Source: Ampelomyces quisqualis (lineage: Eukaryota > Ascomycota > Dothideomycetes > Pleosporales > Phaeosphaeriaceae). From it: 64,000 nucleotides of DNA. The position numbers were made by a program, and so were the translations under genes. The notes beneath the pieces were generated by a model. The model ran no database searches. It was not told the origin of the DNA and saw only the letters and a list, made by a program, of their open reading frames with translations. Location: the NCBI GenBank assembly GCA_018398575.1, contig JAGTXZ010000002.1:1366501-1430500 (forward strand), read 5' to 3'. Position 1 is the first letter of the stretch, and every line of letters begins with the position of its first letter. Below are positions 11,740 through 22,099 of the stretch, piece by piece.

Positions 11740-12546
11740 TCAAAACAGCACTGTGTCGCAACGTAACACAGCATCGATGTCGAGCTCGAACGCCGAGGCC
11801 AAGGGCATGTGCTTATTCGCACCCGGCCACATAGCTGGTGTTGGTGAAACGTCGCCCACGTTCATTAAGCTTTCGCCTCCAATGAGGCATGCGGCATCGA
11901 CTCCGTCGGGCTCAAACCCTGAATTCCACAGTTCGTGGAGGACATTCATGTCAATCGCGTTACCGTGGCCCATCGACACAGGCTCTGTTACGCCGGTCGC
12001 TAGGTTGTAACCGAGAGTTGCACTGCCGTCTATATCGAAGTCAACGAACTCGCTGAAGTTATTGAAGTCGAATGTATCGTCGATTGACGCATCATTTCCT
12101 GCGCTGTTTGTCGGACTGACCGTCAACGGTGGCGCTTTAGTTGAGATGCTTTCGGGTGCGGTCTTCAATTTCGCCCACTCTTTAGGCGTCATGCCCGTCT
12201 TTTCTTTGAAAATCTTGTGGAAGTAGCGTGGAGTAAGCCCGACTTTCTTGGCCAGATCCTGTAGCCTGAGTGCATCTGAGTCGTCTCTCTTCAACGCTTC
12301 GTCTATGAGCACGCAAGCATTCTCTACTGCACGTGCCTGTGGATCCTCGACGACTGCGTTGGGCTTGCATCTCTTGCATGCCCTAAAACCATCAGCTTCT
12401 GCTTGGAGAGATGTTTCGTAAAAGCCGACATTCGCTCGTCGAGCCAGTCGTGCAGGACACGTAGGTCGGCAATAGAAGTGGCCGTTGGCATGTGCGTCCC
12501 GTGTTGTGAGTGCCCGCCATCGAGCTGCTTCAGTGCTGTACGCCAT
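11740..12546 (-). CDS. Ada-type zinc-binding / AraC helix-turn-helix regulator without methyltransferase domain
   Basis: A single exon of 268 residues. Residues 8-62 form an Ada metal-binding domain with all four zinc cysteines (YCRPTCPAR and CKRCKPN). Residues about 75-130 form an AraC-type helix-turn-helix (LQDLAKKVGLTPRYFHKIF and KEKTGMTPKEWAK). The rest is an acidic, low-complexity tail that may activate transcription (FDFNNFSEFVDFDIDG). The alkyltransferase domain of bacterial Ada is absent, as in other fungal Ada-like proteins. In bacteria the N-domain accepts methyl groups from DNA phosphotriesters and switches on alkylation repair; that role is inferred here. Compared with the family, about nine residues are missing between GHF and YCRP, where a strand normally sits. 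No intron or frame change explains it. Confidence 0.85.
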   Translation of the reverse strand: MAYSTEAARWRALTTRDAHANGHFYCRPTCPARLARRANVGFYETSLQAEADGFRACKRCKPNAVVEDPQARAVENACVLIDEALKRDDSDALRLQDLAKKVGLTPRYFHKIFKEKTGMTPKEWAKLKTAPESISTKAPPLTVSPTNSAGNDASIDDTFDFNNFSEFVDFDIDGSATLGYNLATGVTEPVSMGHGNAIDMNVLHELWNSGFEPDGVDAACLIGGESLMNVGDVSPTPAMWPGANKHMPLASAFELDIDAVLRCDTVLF

Positions 12547-13245
12547 GTTTTTCGTGTGGTAAAATCTACATTCAGTTCAGTAAATCACTTCCGCCTACGT
12601 AGGGTCGACATACCTTCACGGCGTTGAAATGACGGCCGGGCTTGAGTGCCGAGGTCAGGTCAGCTGATTGGACATGACTGATAAGTAAATTGATCTTGGG
12701 TTTCGTTATGAGTGAAACCCCGTTGTTAGTGAGTCCGTGTATCTTGCGAATGGTACATGGGGATTGAGGATTAGTATTTGGCGTCTAGAAGTTCGCGTTG
12801 CTTCGTCATACTAAATCTTCGTTGGATGCTGATTGGTCACATTGGCAGCAGACTCGACAGTGCGCCCGACATCATACGCTACGTCAAAGTCTGCGCCAGC
12901 TCACATATTCGTCTACATATGCTTCACCAGCTGTAGAGCTAGCTGCCCCTACATCTCGAGCAGCAGGGGAAGACCTTGTAAGTTGGCATGATCCTGCATG
13001 TCAGAATCCCATACTATGTGGATGTCTTCTCCGGGCGCGCGGAAATATGTTCGTCCGCGGTTTCGCAGTTGAATATATCACATGATGTCGTGAGTGAGCG
13101 CGTCGCGACCGCTCCTTCCAGTTCAACACACCGGGAAGGTAAGCACGATGGAAGAAATCACTATGCGAATGCTGAGACCGTACATCTCGCCTCATTCATG
13201 TCTCTCTCATCAGCTCGCGATATGCCCTCGTGGTGCCCTTGAACG
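12547..13245. other. Divergent intergenic region
   Basis: About 700 bp between the Ada-like gene and the MutL homologue, presumably containing both promoters. No credible extra frame seen. Confidence 0.5.
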
Positions 13246-16200
13246 ATGGCCGACAAACCGACGGGTACTGCTTTGCCTGGCATCGCCGCGCTTCCACCCG
13301 CTACAGCGAGACAGATCAGTTCAGGGCAGGTTCTAGTTGATCCCAGCTCGCTTGTTAAAGAGCTTATCGACAATGCCCTTGATGCCCGAGCGAAGAGCAT
13401 TTTCGTGGACATCGCAGCAAATACCTTGGATTCTATTCACGTCAAGGATGATGGCCACGGGATCCCGAGCGAAGATCGTGCTTTGGTGTGCCGTCGCAAC
13501 TGCACGAGCAAGATCAGAGACCTTCATGACCTGAAAGATGTAGGCGGCAAGTGGCTCGGCTTTCGCGGTGAAGCTCTGTCTAGTATGGCCGAGATGAGCG
13601 GAGCGCTCGCTGTCACTACGAGGGTGGAGGGCGAGCCAGTGGCCGTGAAATTGAAGTACAGAAGAGATGGAGAGCTGGCTAGGTAAGTATGAGCGCATCA
13701 AGCTCGAATCGTCACCAATTAATGATGCACCAAGCATTGAGCGAGATTCGCACCCTGTCGGCACGACTGTCAAAGTGACCCATTTCTTCGAACATATACC
13801 TGTGCGAAAGCAGACCGCCATCAAAAACTCAGCACGTTGTCTGGCAAAGATCCGTCGCCTTGTGCAAGCCTATGCACTGGCTCGGCCCGCCATTAGATTC
13901 AGACTCCACGTATTGAAGGCGAAGAACAACAAAGGAGATTTTATTTACGCCCCAAAGGCAAGCTCGAACGTGGAAGACGCAGCCTTCAAGGTGATTGGCA
14001 AGAATTGTGCCCTACAGTGTGACTGGACTGCCCTCGAAAGCGAAGGCTTCGAGATCCGTGCATTCCTACCAAAGCCTACAGCAAACGATTCGAAGATCGC
14101 GAACCAAGGATCCTTCATTTCAGTCGACTCAAGACCAGTCTCCAGCAGTCGTGGAACCATGAAACAGGTCGTGGCCTTGTTTAAGGATAACCTTCGAAGA
14201 TGCAGTCCTCATTTATCGAAGGTGAAGGATCCTTTCCTCTGCATGAACATCGTGTGTCCTCCTGATAGCTATGATCCGAATATCGAGCCAGCGAAAGACG
14301 AGGTCATGTTCGATGATGCCAAAATTGTTTTGCGTGCCATTGACAAGCTATTGACGACGTACTACCCCCAATCTGTTATTGAAATCGACACTGAGCAACC
14401 AACGTCTGCCCAGGAGCCTCGAGATGACTCAGATGAGAATGATGACATGGAAGCAAAGACAGTAGAGCAGGAGCCCACGGCTTGCCAGACAGTGCCCCCT
14501 AGTACGGTTGAGGAAGAGCCGACATCCGATCTGCGGCCTCCACCACGATGGCGAGCCAGTATGTATGGCATCGATGAAGAAGATCTTGATCATGTTCAAG
14601 AAGGCCCGCTTATCGTAGCAGAAGAAGAGGGTATGCGAGCTGCAGATGTTTCTAACCCATGGACTATCGCACGCATGAACACAACAATCAAGCCAAACAA
14701 AACAACTCACAATGGGCAGTTACTGAGTCCAGCGAAGAGTCATGATGGAGCACACATACGAACGAGCTCACCGGCGCCCCAATCAACACCGCGTCATGCG
14801 TTCCAAGACGAACCCTTGACGCCGCGAACTTCATATAAAGTGGATAAATTTCCGCCATCGGTCGACGAAGAACTTAAGCAGGATACATACGCACTGACCC
14901 CAGAGGAATCACAGGGAGCAGACCCGTATGAAATGCCAAGTAGTCCACAAGTTGCACCACAAAATCGTCTAACTGCTAGCATGCCACCGTCTGCCACAGA
15001 GATACGCCACCAAGCGCCCTCGTTCATTCGATCTGCACAGGACCGCGGTCTGCACGATGTCGGGGCCTCAACAAGTGTGCATCATAACCATCAGAAGCGA
15101 AAAAACCCCTCGTTAAAGTCTCCAAATGTAGACATTCCAGGCCACAACGATACCTGGTTCGGCCAACCGATGCAGAGGTCATCAAACCCTCCGCCAGCGC
15201 GTCGAAGACAAAAGCATAGAGCCCCAGGTCCGCTGCTCTTCCCGAACGATACGGATTCACCAGGGCGATCAACGGAGACACGCCTCATATCCGAGAATAA
15301 CACTGACATCCGCAGCTTCTTTCGACAGCGTGATATAGAAGGAGCTCGCGAACCGTCTGATCTCCAATCTTTCACTACCGCTCATCGTCCACTTCAGACC
15401 AATGTGAGCTCTCCGTATGGAGAAGTCCAGTTCCGCCCAGGATCTGATCAAGGACTCCCTTTGTCGCAGCCATCGCCTTCGAGAGCTACTCCAATTGAAT
15501 TGTTCCATCGTGTATCCGATGGCAGTGATTCGCCAGCAAGGCGTGGCAATATAAAAGCTGACTCTCACTATCACGACACGTCACATGCTTTCCAGATTTA
15601 TGAAGATGATCATACAACCGAACAATGGATGACCGGGCCATACTCGGCCGGGACTGTGGGTCCCGCGCTGTCATCAACCAGATCCAATGAAGCGGCGAGA
15701 GCTGCTTTGGATCTGTGTAGCAATGAAAAAGCTGCCCACTATACTCGCGATATGGCAGCATACTTTAAGGCATACCAAGACCGCGAGAACATTCCATTAG
15801 AGGGGGATGAAGATCCGATACCTAGACGAGAATCACGTATCCCATCACTCCACGAACTCGTCAGCAAGCCACGCTCCCAGCGCCGTGGGACTACAGATGG
15901 ACTACATCGTACGAAGTCATCCAAGCTGCCACTAGAACGAGTACCACGGGGCCATCATGTTCAACATATCGTTCTACCATTGGCACTGAGTGTTGCAGGC
16001 ATCATACAAAGCTCTCACAAGCTGGACATGCGTCTCAACAGCCTGGAGTGGACATATTCAACCGAAGAAGCATACGATGTCTTTGCCGAGCCGGTATCTG
16101 TTAGTCAGGTCATGAACTGGGTTATTGCAATCGAAAACTCTGTTGACGAGCACTTTGAGCGCCTGCCTGGTGCGGATGTGCGATCCCTATTCCACGAAGC

Positions 16201-16522
16201 TATTCAGCGGGGCCTAGACGCGAGGAAGCACAACCAGACTATGAGACCCGAGGAAACGGTCGAATTGCCGTCCGCTGTCGCTGAGGTTAGTGTCGTCGCA
16301 GAATCGGAAGCTATACTCGTCCAGCCGTCGTCGGAGCAAGCAGGGGAGAAGATGCAAGACACCATATCAGACTTTGACACGTCACGGTTTGTGGATTTCG
16401 ATGGAGGCGAAGATGCCGATGCTGAGTCGGTATCAATATCAATTCCCATGCACGACAATGTCAAACAGATTGGCGATGACTTCGGGAACGACGTCGAGGA
16501 TGACATGCTACTGGATTTGTGA
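13246..16522 (+). CDS. mlh2: MutL homologue, MLH2 (PMS1-like) type DNA mismatch repair protein
   Basis: Two exons, join(13246..13682, 13735..16522), 1074 residues; the intron has a GTAAGT donor. The N-terminal GHKL ATPase motifs are clear: KELIDNALDA (motif I, with Glu and Asn), DDGHGI (motif II), GFRGEALSS (motif III) and THFFEHIPVRKQT. A transducer domain follows to about residue 330, then a long disordered linker and a short conserved C-terminal part (VLPLALSVAGIIQSSHKLDM). The endonuclease motif DQHAxxExxxxE and the zinc-site cysteines of PMS2/Mlh3-type proteins are not visible. This favours the non-endonuclease partner of MLH1 (yeast Mlh2, human PMS1), which acts in the nucleus in mismatch repair and limits gene-conversion tract length. 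The paralogue assignment is less certain than the family. Confidence 0.82.
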
Positions 16523-16696
16523 AGGCAGAGAGTATGGAGCACAGGTGAAAAAAGGGGATCTCGGATGATCCATGGATCAACTCAAATAGGGAAGAAAGAG
16601 ATATGGAGGATGAAGGCCAAGTGGGATATCATAACAACATATCATCGAAACTACATTTATTGGTGCAAAGATGGCAATGTATCTCGACTACCATGT

Positions 16697-18340
16697 CTAC
16701 TGCGACCCAACAACCTGCATAAGCAAGTGCCCCAAGGGATTCAACCCCTCCTCTGCGGTAAAAATCCTCTTTGGAATCTCAAACTCGACCTCAGGGTCCT
16801 TTTTTAAATCCCTATTGAGCTCGACATCCAACAAGGCCGTGTAACTATGATCCAGAAAGTCTTCGAGGTTATAACTCCGTTTTGTGAATTGTTCGCTGAT
16901 AATCTTCGCCAGCGTAGCAACATTAGGATGGTAGTGAGTTTGCAGGGCTTCGAGTTCCCAGACGGAGCTCTCGATTGCGTTGCTGAGCATCGGATCTGGT
17001 TCGTCCATGTTGAATGGATCTTGCATTCCTTCTTCTTGTAGTGTTTGTTTGAGAGCTGGGTCGCGGATTTCGCGATGCATCATGAATGTGCACGCGGGAT
17101 GGCGCTTGAACATGTTGTATACCCACGGAATCACAACGACGATGCCGGCTGGTGGGCCGTGAAGAGCGAGACGTGAAAGACGCTTGACGAAGCTTGCTAC
17201 TAGGGCGGCGGGTAAATGTGTAGAGGACATGAATGTGTCGAGTAAGCGGAAGAAGCGCGAGCGGTGTTTTGAGTGAAGGAGGCCATCGTCGAGAAGCGAG
17301 TAGAGTTTGAGGTAGAAGGAGGGGTAGTCGAGGTTTTTTCCTGAGATGAGGTAGTATAGGCCTGAAAGGGCGAGGAGTGAGGTTGCGCCGCCGACGTTAT
17401 AGGAGTCGGTTAGGAAGTCCATGAGCATTTCGGGATGTTGAAACCATGGCGCGATCTGGTGGGAGAAGGCTGCTAAGACGATTTTCCGTTGCTCTTTGGT
17501 GAGTCCCGCACGCATTGTTGCGAGCCATGCCCCTTGTGCCTTCTCTTTGTATGCTCTGAGAGATGGTATTGGGCTTTTTGCTTTTGGTTCGGCGTAGAAT
17601 TTCTGAATGTCGTCCTGTGATTTAGGGACGTCTTCGAGGGACGAGAGCAGGGAAAAGCTGTTCGTAGCTGCGAGTTTCCTCTTCGGTAGCTCGAGGTCGA
17701 GGTCCATGACGTCCTTGATCGTCCGGAAGGTGTAGTACCGGATGTCGTCGAAGTGCTTGAAGTACTTTTCGGCGAACTCTTTTCTAGTTGGATCATCTAC
17801 TGGGAGGAAAAGTAGCGTCTCGACGAGCTGCAAGAGCGGACCATTCTTGGCATTGTAGTCTTTTTGCGCCTTGGACTCTTCCTTCACCAGGCGCATCAGC
17901 AGTGTGAGCGCGACTGATTGCTTTGGCGGGCTTTCGCTCTGCAGGTAGTCCGCCAACAGAACTTCCAGAAGCTCCCTGTACCGCTCTTTCAGCCACGAGG
18001 CAATCACGCCCTCTGCCTCGCCCATGCCCTTGCTCTTCACCATGTCCCCGGTCGCAAGCAGGCGCGAGAAGACGCGGCACAGCGCAACAACGGCGAGTAT
18101 CGGTGCGTCAGTCTCGGCTTCCGGCTGTCGGGCCGTCTGGAGTAGGGTCGCGATATTGTTGTAGTGCTTGCGCGACTGCAATATCTGCGCTTCGAGCTGG
18201 AGGATCTCGGCCTGCGGGTCATGGCCATGGTCGCTGAGTGACTTTCGGCGGGGTTTTGGTTGCGATTCGTGGCGGTCTCGTTGGCTTGGATCTCTTTTCC
18301 TTTTCACGCCAGCATGACTGGCCGTGGCCTTGCCTGGCAT
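16697..18340 (-). CDS. NOC4: Nucleolar complex protein 4 (CBF/Mak21 family)
   Basis: A single exon of 547 residues, close to the yeast length. The N-terminus is basic and probably carries the nuclear signal (KRKRDPSQRD, KPRRKSLSD). A helical repeat region follows, and residues about 300-500 carry the CBF/Mak21 domain with SGLYYLISGKNLDYPSFYLK, HSKHRSRFFRLLDTFMSS and IPWVYNMFKRHPACTFMMHR. Noc4 pairs with Nop14 and is needed for assembly and export of the 40S ribosomal subunit. The gene converges on the MutL homologue (3' ends 174 bp apart) and shares a 179-bp promoter with atp4. Confidence 0.93.
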   Translation of the reverse strand: MPGKATASHAGVKRKRDPSQRDRHESQPKPRRKSLSDHGHDPQAEILQLEAQILQSRKHYNNIATLLQTARQPEAETDAPILAVVALCRVFSRLLATGDMVKSKGMGEAEGVIASWLKERYRELLEVLLADYLQSESPPKQSVALTLLMRLVKEESKAQKDYNAKNGPLLQLVETLLFLPVDDPTRKEFAEKYFKHFDDIRYYTFRTIKDVMDLDLELPKRKLAATNSFSLLSSLEDVPKSQDDIQKFYAEPKAKSPIPSLRAYKEKAQGAWLATMRAGLTKEQRKIVLAAFSHQIAPWFQHPEMLMDFLTDSYNVGGATSLLALSGLYYLISGKNLDYPSFYLKLYSLLDDGLLHSKHRSRFFRLLDTFMSSTHLPAALVASFVKRLSRLALHGPPAGIVVVIPWVYNMFKRHPACTFMMHREIRDPALKQTLQEEGMQDPFNMDEPDPMLSNAIESSVWELEALQTHYHPNVATLAKIISEQFTKRSYNLEDFLDHSYTALLDVELNRDLKKDPEVEFEIPKRIFTAEEGLNPLGHLLMQVVGSQ

Positions 18341-18519
18341 CGTGCTGGGCGTGTTGTTTCTCGCTCAGGCCGCCACACTCAAAAAAGCTGGCGATCCGCC
18401 GGCCGAACTTCGGCTAACGTTAGCGCGCCCGTGCCGGCGCTTGGCGGCGACTGCAGCTTCTTCGTGGGAGCTCCGCGGCAGCGACAGCACCCGCCAACTG
18501 TCCCCTCCCATCTCCTGCA
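18341..18519. promoter_or_regulatory. Compact divergent promoter NOC4 / atp4
   Basis: Only 179 bp separate the two start codons, so both genes must share this GC-rich promoter. Both products are growth-related (ribosome assembly, ATP synthase). No TATA box is evident. Confidence 0.6.
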
Positions 18520-19425
18520 ATGGCTTCTCGTATCGCACGGAGCGCGGTCGGTGAGTACAGCCCCCTCAGCGCCCTCCTGATGCCATTGGACCCCCAGCTC
18601 ACCCGCAACAGGCGCCGCCCGACTCCGCCCATGGCTCCCTCTCCGCACCCTCCCATCCATGGCCGCGCAGGCCCGCCACAACTCCAACCTGCCGCAGGAG
18701 GACCCCAAGAAGAAGGCCCAGTCCCTGATGGACGCGATCCCCGTTCCCGGAAGCAGCCCCCTCACCAAGGCCGCTGTGCTCTCCGCCGGAGCTGGTTTGA
18801 GCGTGGCCGCCATCAGCAACGAGCTCTACGTCGTCAACGAGGAGTCGATTGTTGCCCTGTCGCTGCTCACCATCTTCTGGGCCGTCGCAAAATACGCCGG
18901 GCCCGCGTGGTCGGACTATGCGCAACAGCAGGCCGACAAGATCTCCGGCATCTTGAACGCTGCCCGCGAGGACCACACTTCGGCGGTCAAGCAGCGCATC
19001 CAGAGCGTCCAGGACCTCGGCGGTGTCATTGACATCACCAAGACCCTCTTTGAGGTTTCCAAGGCACGGTACCCCAGCGATTACTGATGGAGCACGGCAT
19101 GCTGACAGTCGCCCAGGAGACCGCCCAGCTTGAGGCTCAGGCTTTCGAGCTCGAGCAGAAGACCGCCATCGCCCACGAGGCCAAGACCGTTCTCGAGTCG
19201 TGGGTCCGCTACGAGGGTCAGGTCAAGCAGAGGCAACAGCGCGAGCTTGCCGAGTCTATCATCGCCAAGATCGACAAGGAGCTTGAGAACCCCAGGACCC
19301 TCAAGCAAATCCTCGACCAGAGCGTGACTGACGTTGAGAGTACGTTCAATTTCGTTGTTACATTGTTACATAGATTTCACGATACTAACAAACTTGTAGG
19401 GATCATCTCCCAGAAGGCTGCATAG
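18520..19425 (+). CDS. atp4: Mitochondrial ATP synthase subunit 4 (F0 subunit b)
   Basis: Four exons, join(18520..18550, 18612..19063, 19117..19339, 19400..19425), 243 residues. The presequence MASRIARSAV continues into GAARLRPWLP across intron 1. Then come the b-subunit hallmarks: MDAIPVPGSSPLTKAAVLSA, a membrane hairpin (LSLLTIFWAVAKYAGPAWSD), and the charged peripheral stalk helix ending IISQKAA. To join FEVSK to ETAQLEAQ, as the family requires, intron 2 must start with GC (AAG|GCACGG, 53 bp, ending GCCCAG). No GT donor restores the frame without losing conserved residues. Intron 3 has GTACGT and a TACTAAC branch point. The product sits in the inner membrane as the peripheral stalk of complex V. 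Confidence 0.93.
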
Positions 19426-19874
19426 GCGTTGGGCTACATTTATTCGTCAAGTTCATCTCATGTTACATACACCTGTGCCATAGTCAAGCTCAACCAATAG
19501 AGAGAAGAAGTTCGTTCAAATCTTACCCCTGTTGTCCATCCGTGCTTTGTTGTTCGGAAAGCTGTTGAATTCCCCGTCTCGTTCAGAGATTCTATTATGT
19601 TTCGCTCGGATGCATCATGTCTCTAGTCTTATTCTAAAGGTGTGCGTGCCCACGAGCCAGCACTTCACATTCTGCCCCTCTAGCTCTTCCGTGCTCTGCG
19701 TCTTGTCAAAGTCGCTTTCTCCTGGTTTATTTCTGTTAGACTTCTAACGTTACAGCAGCGTGTTGTGCGCAGCCAGACTCTCTAGTGCGACCCTAGAGCT
19801 AGGAGTACATATACTAGTCCAGCAATTGCTGTAAGAGGGCGGCGATTTGTCTATCCAACACGGCAATCCTACGT
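19426..19874. other. Convergent intergenic region
   Basis: About 450 bp, the 3' UTRs of atp4 and of the secreted-protein gene on the other strand. Nothing else seen. Confidence 0.5.
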
Positions 19875-21176
19875 TTACACAATATTACTTGTTCCTAGCA
19901 ACAATTTCCACCATCCTGTTAGCAGCTTTTTGGGCCGCTTGAGATCATGAGCAACAAAGGTCATACATGTTGATGTTGACTGGTCCTCGCATTGCATAAC
20001 CCATACATGGTCAATATACTTCAAGCCAACTTGGGCTTTGCGTTGAATAAGAAGGTACGCAAAGCCTGCGCCATTTGGGGAGCCTAGTATTACGTTAGAT
20101 GCAATGTTTGTACGTTTAGGCACAGGGGTGTGTACTCAGTAATGCTTTCCCGGCCTCTGTTTTTGTAGATATCTTTACACCCTCTGGTGTTAGACTCTTA
20201 CCCTGTGTGTGAAGAGCGCGTTGTATAAGTGAAAGTGTAGTAGGATTGTTAATTGCGACGGCAATAAAGAATGCTAAGTTTGAATAGAGCCCCTTCATAA
20301 TGTAGAGCTCCCACAGTGCCCACATCATGTCTGATGATTTCTGCATTGCAGGTAAATTGGCAGGATTAGGGTGAGGCAACTCTAATTTGAGTGCCTCCCA
20401 AGGAGTCAACAGATTTTGTGTCATAATGCCGCCTTCAGGATTTACCGCAATGTAAAAATAGGCGCCAGTTAACTTGTTACTGTTAGCGAGTATTTTTTTA
20501 GAGGGAGTTGGAACTGTGTGGACGTACTGGTCTAGTTTTACCATCTGGACCTTTATACTTCTGTCGCAGTGGCGATATCGCGATAGGATTATCTAGATCC
20601 TTGTGCGCAATCATCGCGGCGTTCCACAACCCTCCCTCCTCTCTGCATTTGTCGGAAATTTTGTGACGCTGGAGGAACGATGAAATACCCCACCATTTCT
20701 GTGGACCTGGACCAAAGTCGCGGTATTCTTTCGGGACATTTTCGTTTATCATGTACCCCCACTGCGTCAGAGTTCCTATGCTCGTTATTAGAAGCTGAAT
20801 CCTGCGTGTCCATGCGAAGTAGGCACATAGGCTCCAAAGAACACTTACCTAAACCGTAAGGGCTTTGCGCACTGGTCTTAGGCACTGGGAACAGCTGTGC
20901 AGCGTCCTGGTCTGAGTGTTGCATCTGTGCCATCAATACGCTGCCCTGGTTCACGTAATAGTGCCAGTCAGTCGCTTCTCTTGCAGCTGACGAAACTTCA
21001 TCATCCCAGTGGGGCTGTAGAGTGGGCAGACTGTTATTAGTTTGCCTTGGCGTATCGTGGTCGAACACATTGGCAGAATTGTTTATGAGGTCGGTGGGAA
21101 CGGGAACCTGGATGACTGGTTTGCCTTCAGAGAACGCGGGCAGAGCAGCAGCAAGCACTAAAGAATGTTTTCTCAT
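19875..21176 (-). CDS. Secreted fungal protein of unknown function beside the transposon block
   Basis: Four exons, complement(19875..20083, 20136..20472, 20528..20775, 20849..21176), 373 residues. Every intron (73, 55 and 52 bp) has a GT donor and all phases agree. Intron 2 starts GTACGT and has CTAAC 13 bp from its acceptor. The first 18 or so residues (MRKHSLVLAAALPAFSEG) form a signal peptide and there is no later membrane span. The mature part holds DWHYYVNQGSVLMAQMQ, GYMINENVPKEYRDFGPGPQ, TGAYFYIAVNPEGGIMTQN and GAGFAYLLIQRKAQVGLKYI, and few cysteines. I do not recognise an enzyme family. Its start codon lies 131 bp from the first mobile element; the coding sequence itself shows no stop-type RIP damage. 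Confidence 0.72.
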
Positions 21177-21306
21177 AGTTGGAGAACCTGTAACAGGCCG
21201 AAGTTGTGTTGCCCGGAGACGAGTAAGACCTACTTATGTAGTATGTACTAATAGGGGAGACGTTGTTGCCCACCCTCCTACCCGCCCCACGAGCCAAGCG
21301 GAGTAG

Positions 21307-21664
21307 GGGAGACGTTACGCCGCACCCCCATAAGAAGTATCGCGCACCCCCCTAAGACACTGCTAAGGCCAAATCAGCCAACCATCTCAAGTGAATTTAG
21401 CCCCGCACTCACATTAGGTTAGACCTAAAAGTCTAAAATCTAAACTTTTTAAAATCCTCTACTTTAACAGCCCAAACAAGCACTTGTACAGCAATTTTTT
21501 TTTTAATTTTTTTTTGTATATATAAAATCTGCGTGATAAAATACCTATTCTGTATCCTAGATACATAAAATACTTTAGGTGTGTAGGTGGCTTTAAAGGG
21601 CTTTACAACAGAGGCTTATAGGGGTGCGCGATACTTCTTATAGGGGTGCAGCGTAACTTCTCCC
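21307..21664. mobile_element. MITE with about 50-bp inverted ends and 9-bp target duplication (Mutator-like)
   Basis: A 358-bp AT-rich segment begins GGGAGACGTTACGC and ends with the reverse complement of GGGAGAAGTTACGC. The inverted repeats match over about 50 bp with only a handful of mismatches, and share ATAAGAAGTATCGCGCACCC. The 9 bases GCGGAGTAG occur directly outside both ends (21298-21306 and 21665-21673). A 9-bp duplication plus long inverted ends fits a non-autonomous Mutator-like element. No coding sequence is inside. A further GGGGAGACGTT copy at 21254 may be another remnant. Confidence 0.8.
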
Positions 21665-21782
21665 GCGGAGTAGGGGGTAATACCTATCTCTATATACCCG
21701 ATCAGGCATAATCTTATGCAGCCAAGCAGCCTAATCCCTATTAGGATCCTACAGCTAGCACTTTGTAGTATACATAAATGTA

Positions 21783-21844
21783 CAGAGGAGTATTTCAAAA
21801 GTCTATTCTCCCCTCTAGTTAACGCACAGAGCAGATACAGGGGT
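21783..21844. repeat. Left terminal inverted repeat of the Tc1/mariner element
   Basis: Pairs with 31613-31674 over 62 bp without gaps. The inner 24 bases or so are identical. Confidence 0.9.
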
Positions 21845-21867
21845 CTATTAGCCCGATAGCTGTCGAT

Positions 21868-22095
21868 CTTAATCTTAATCGTAATACTCTATACTCTGTA
21901 TTAATCGTAGTGTTAATTATAATACAGAGTACTAATTATAGTGTTAATTGTGATACTAATTGTAGTGTTAATTGTAATACTAATTGTAGTGTTAATTGTA
22001 ATATTAATCGTAATAGATATTAATCTTAATCGTAATCTTAATTGTAATATTAATTGTAATCTTAATCGTAATATTAATTGTAATCTCAATTAGTT
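21868..22095. repeat. Degenerate TTAAT-(C/T)GTAAT low-complexity tract
   Basis: About 230 bp of repeated 5-6-bp units such as TTAATCGTAA and TTAATTGTAG, between the left inverted repeat and the end of the transposase frame. It is probably a microsatellite further homogenised by C-to-T change. Confidence 0.8.
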
Positions 22096-22099
22096 CTAC

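Noticed and set aside
21868..22095. Possible CRISPR-like or satellite array
   Set aside because: Units are 5-12 bp and degenerate, without spacer structure; this is a microsatellite in RIP-mutated DNA.
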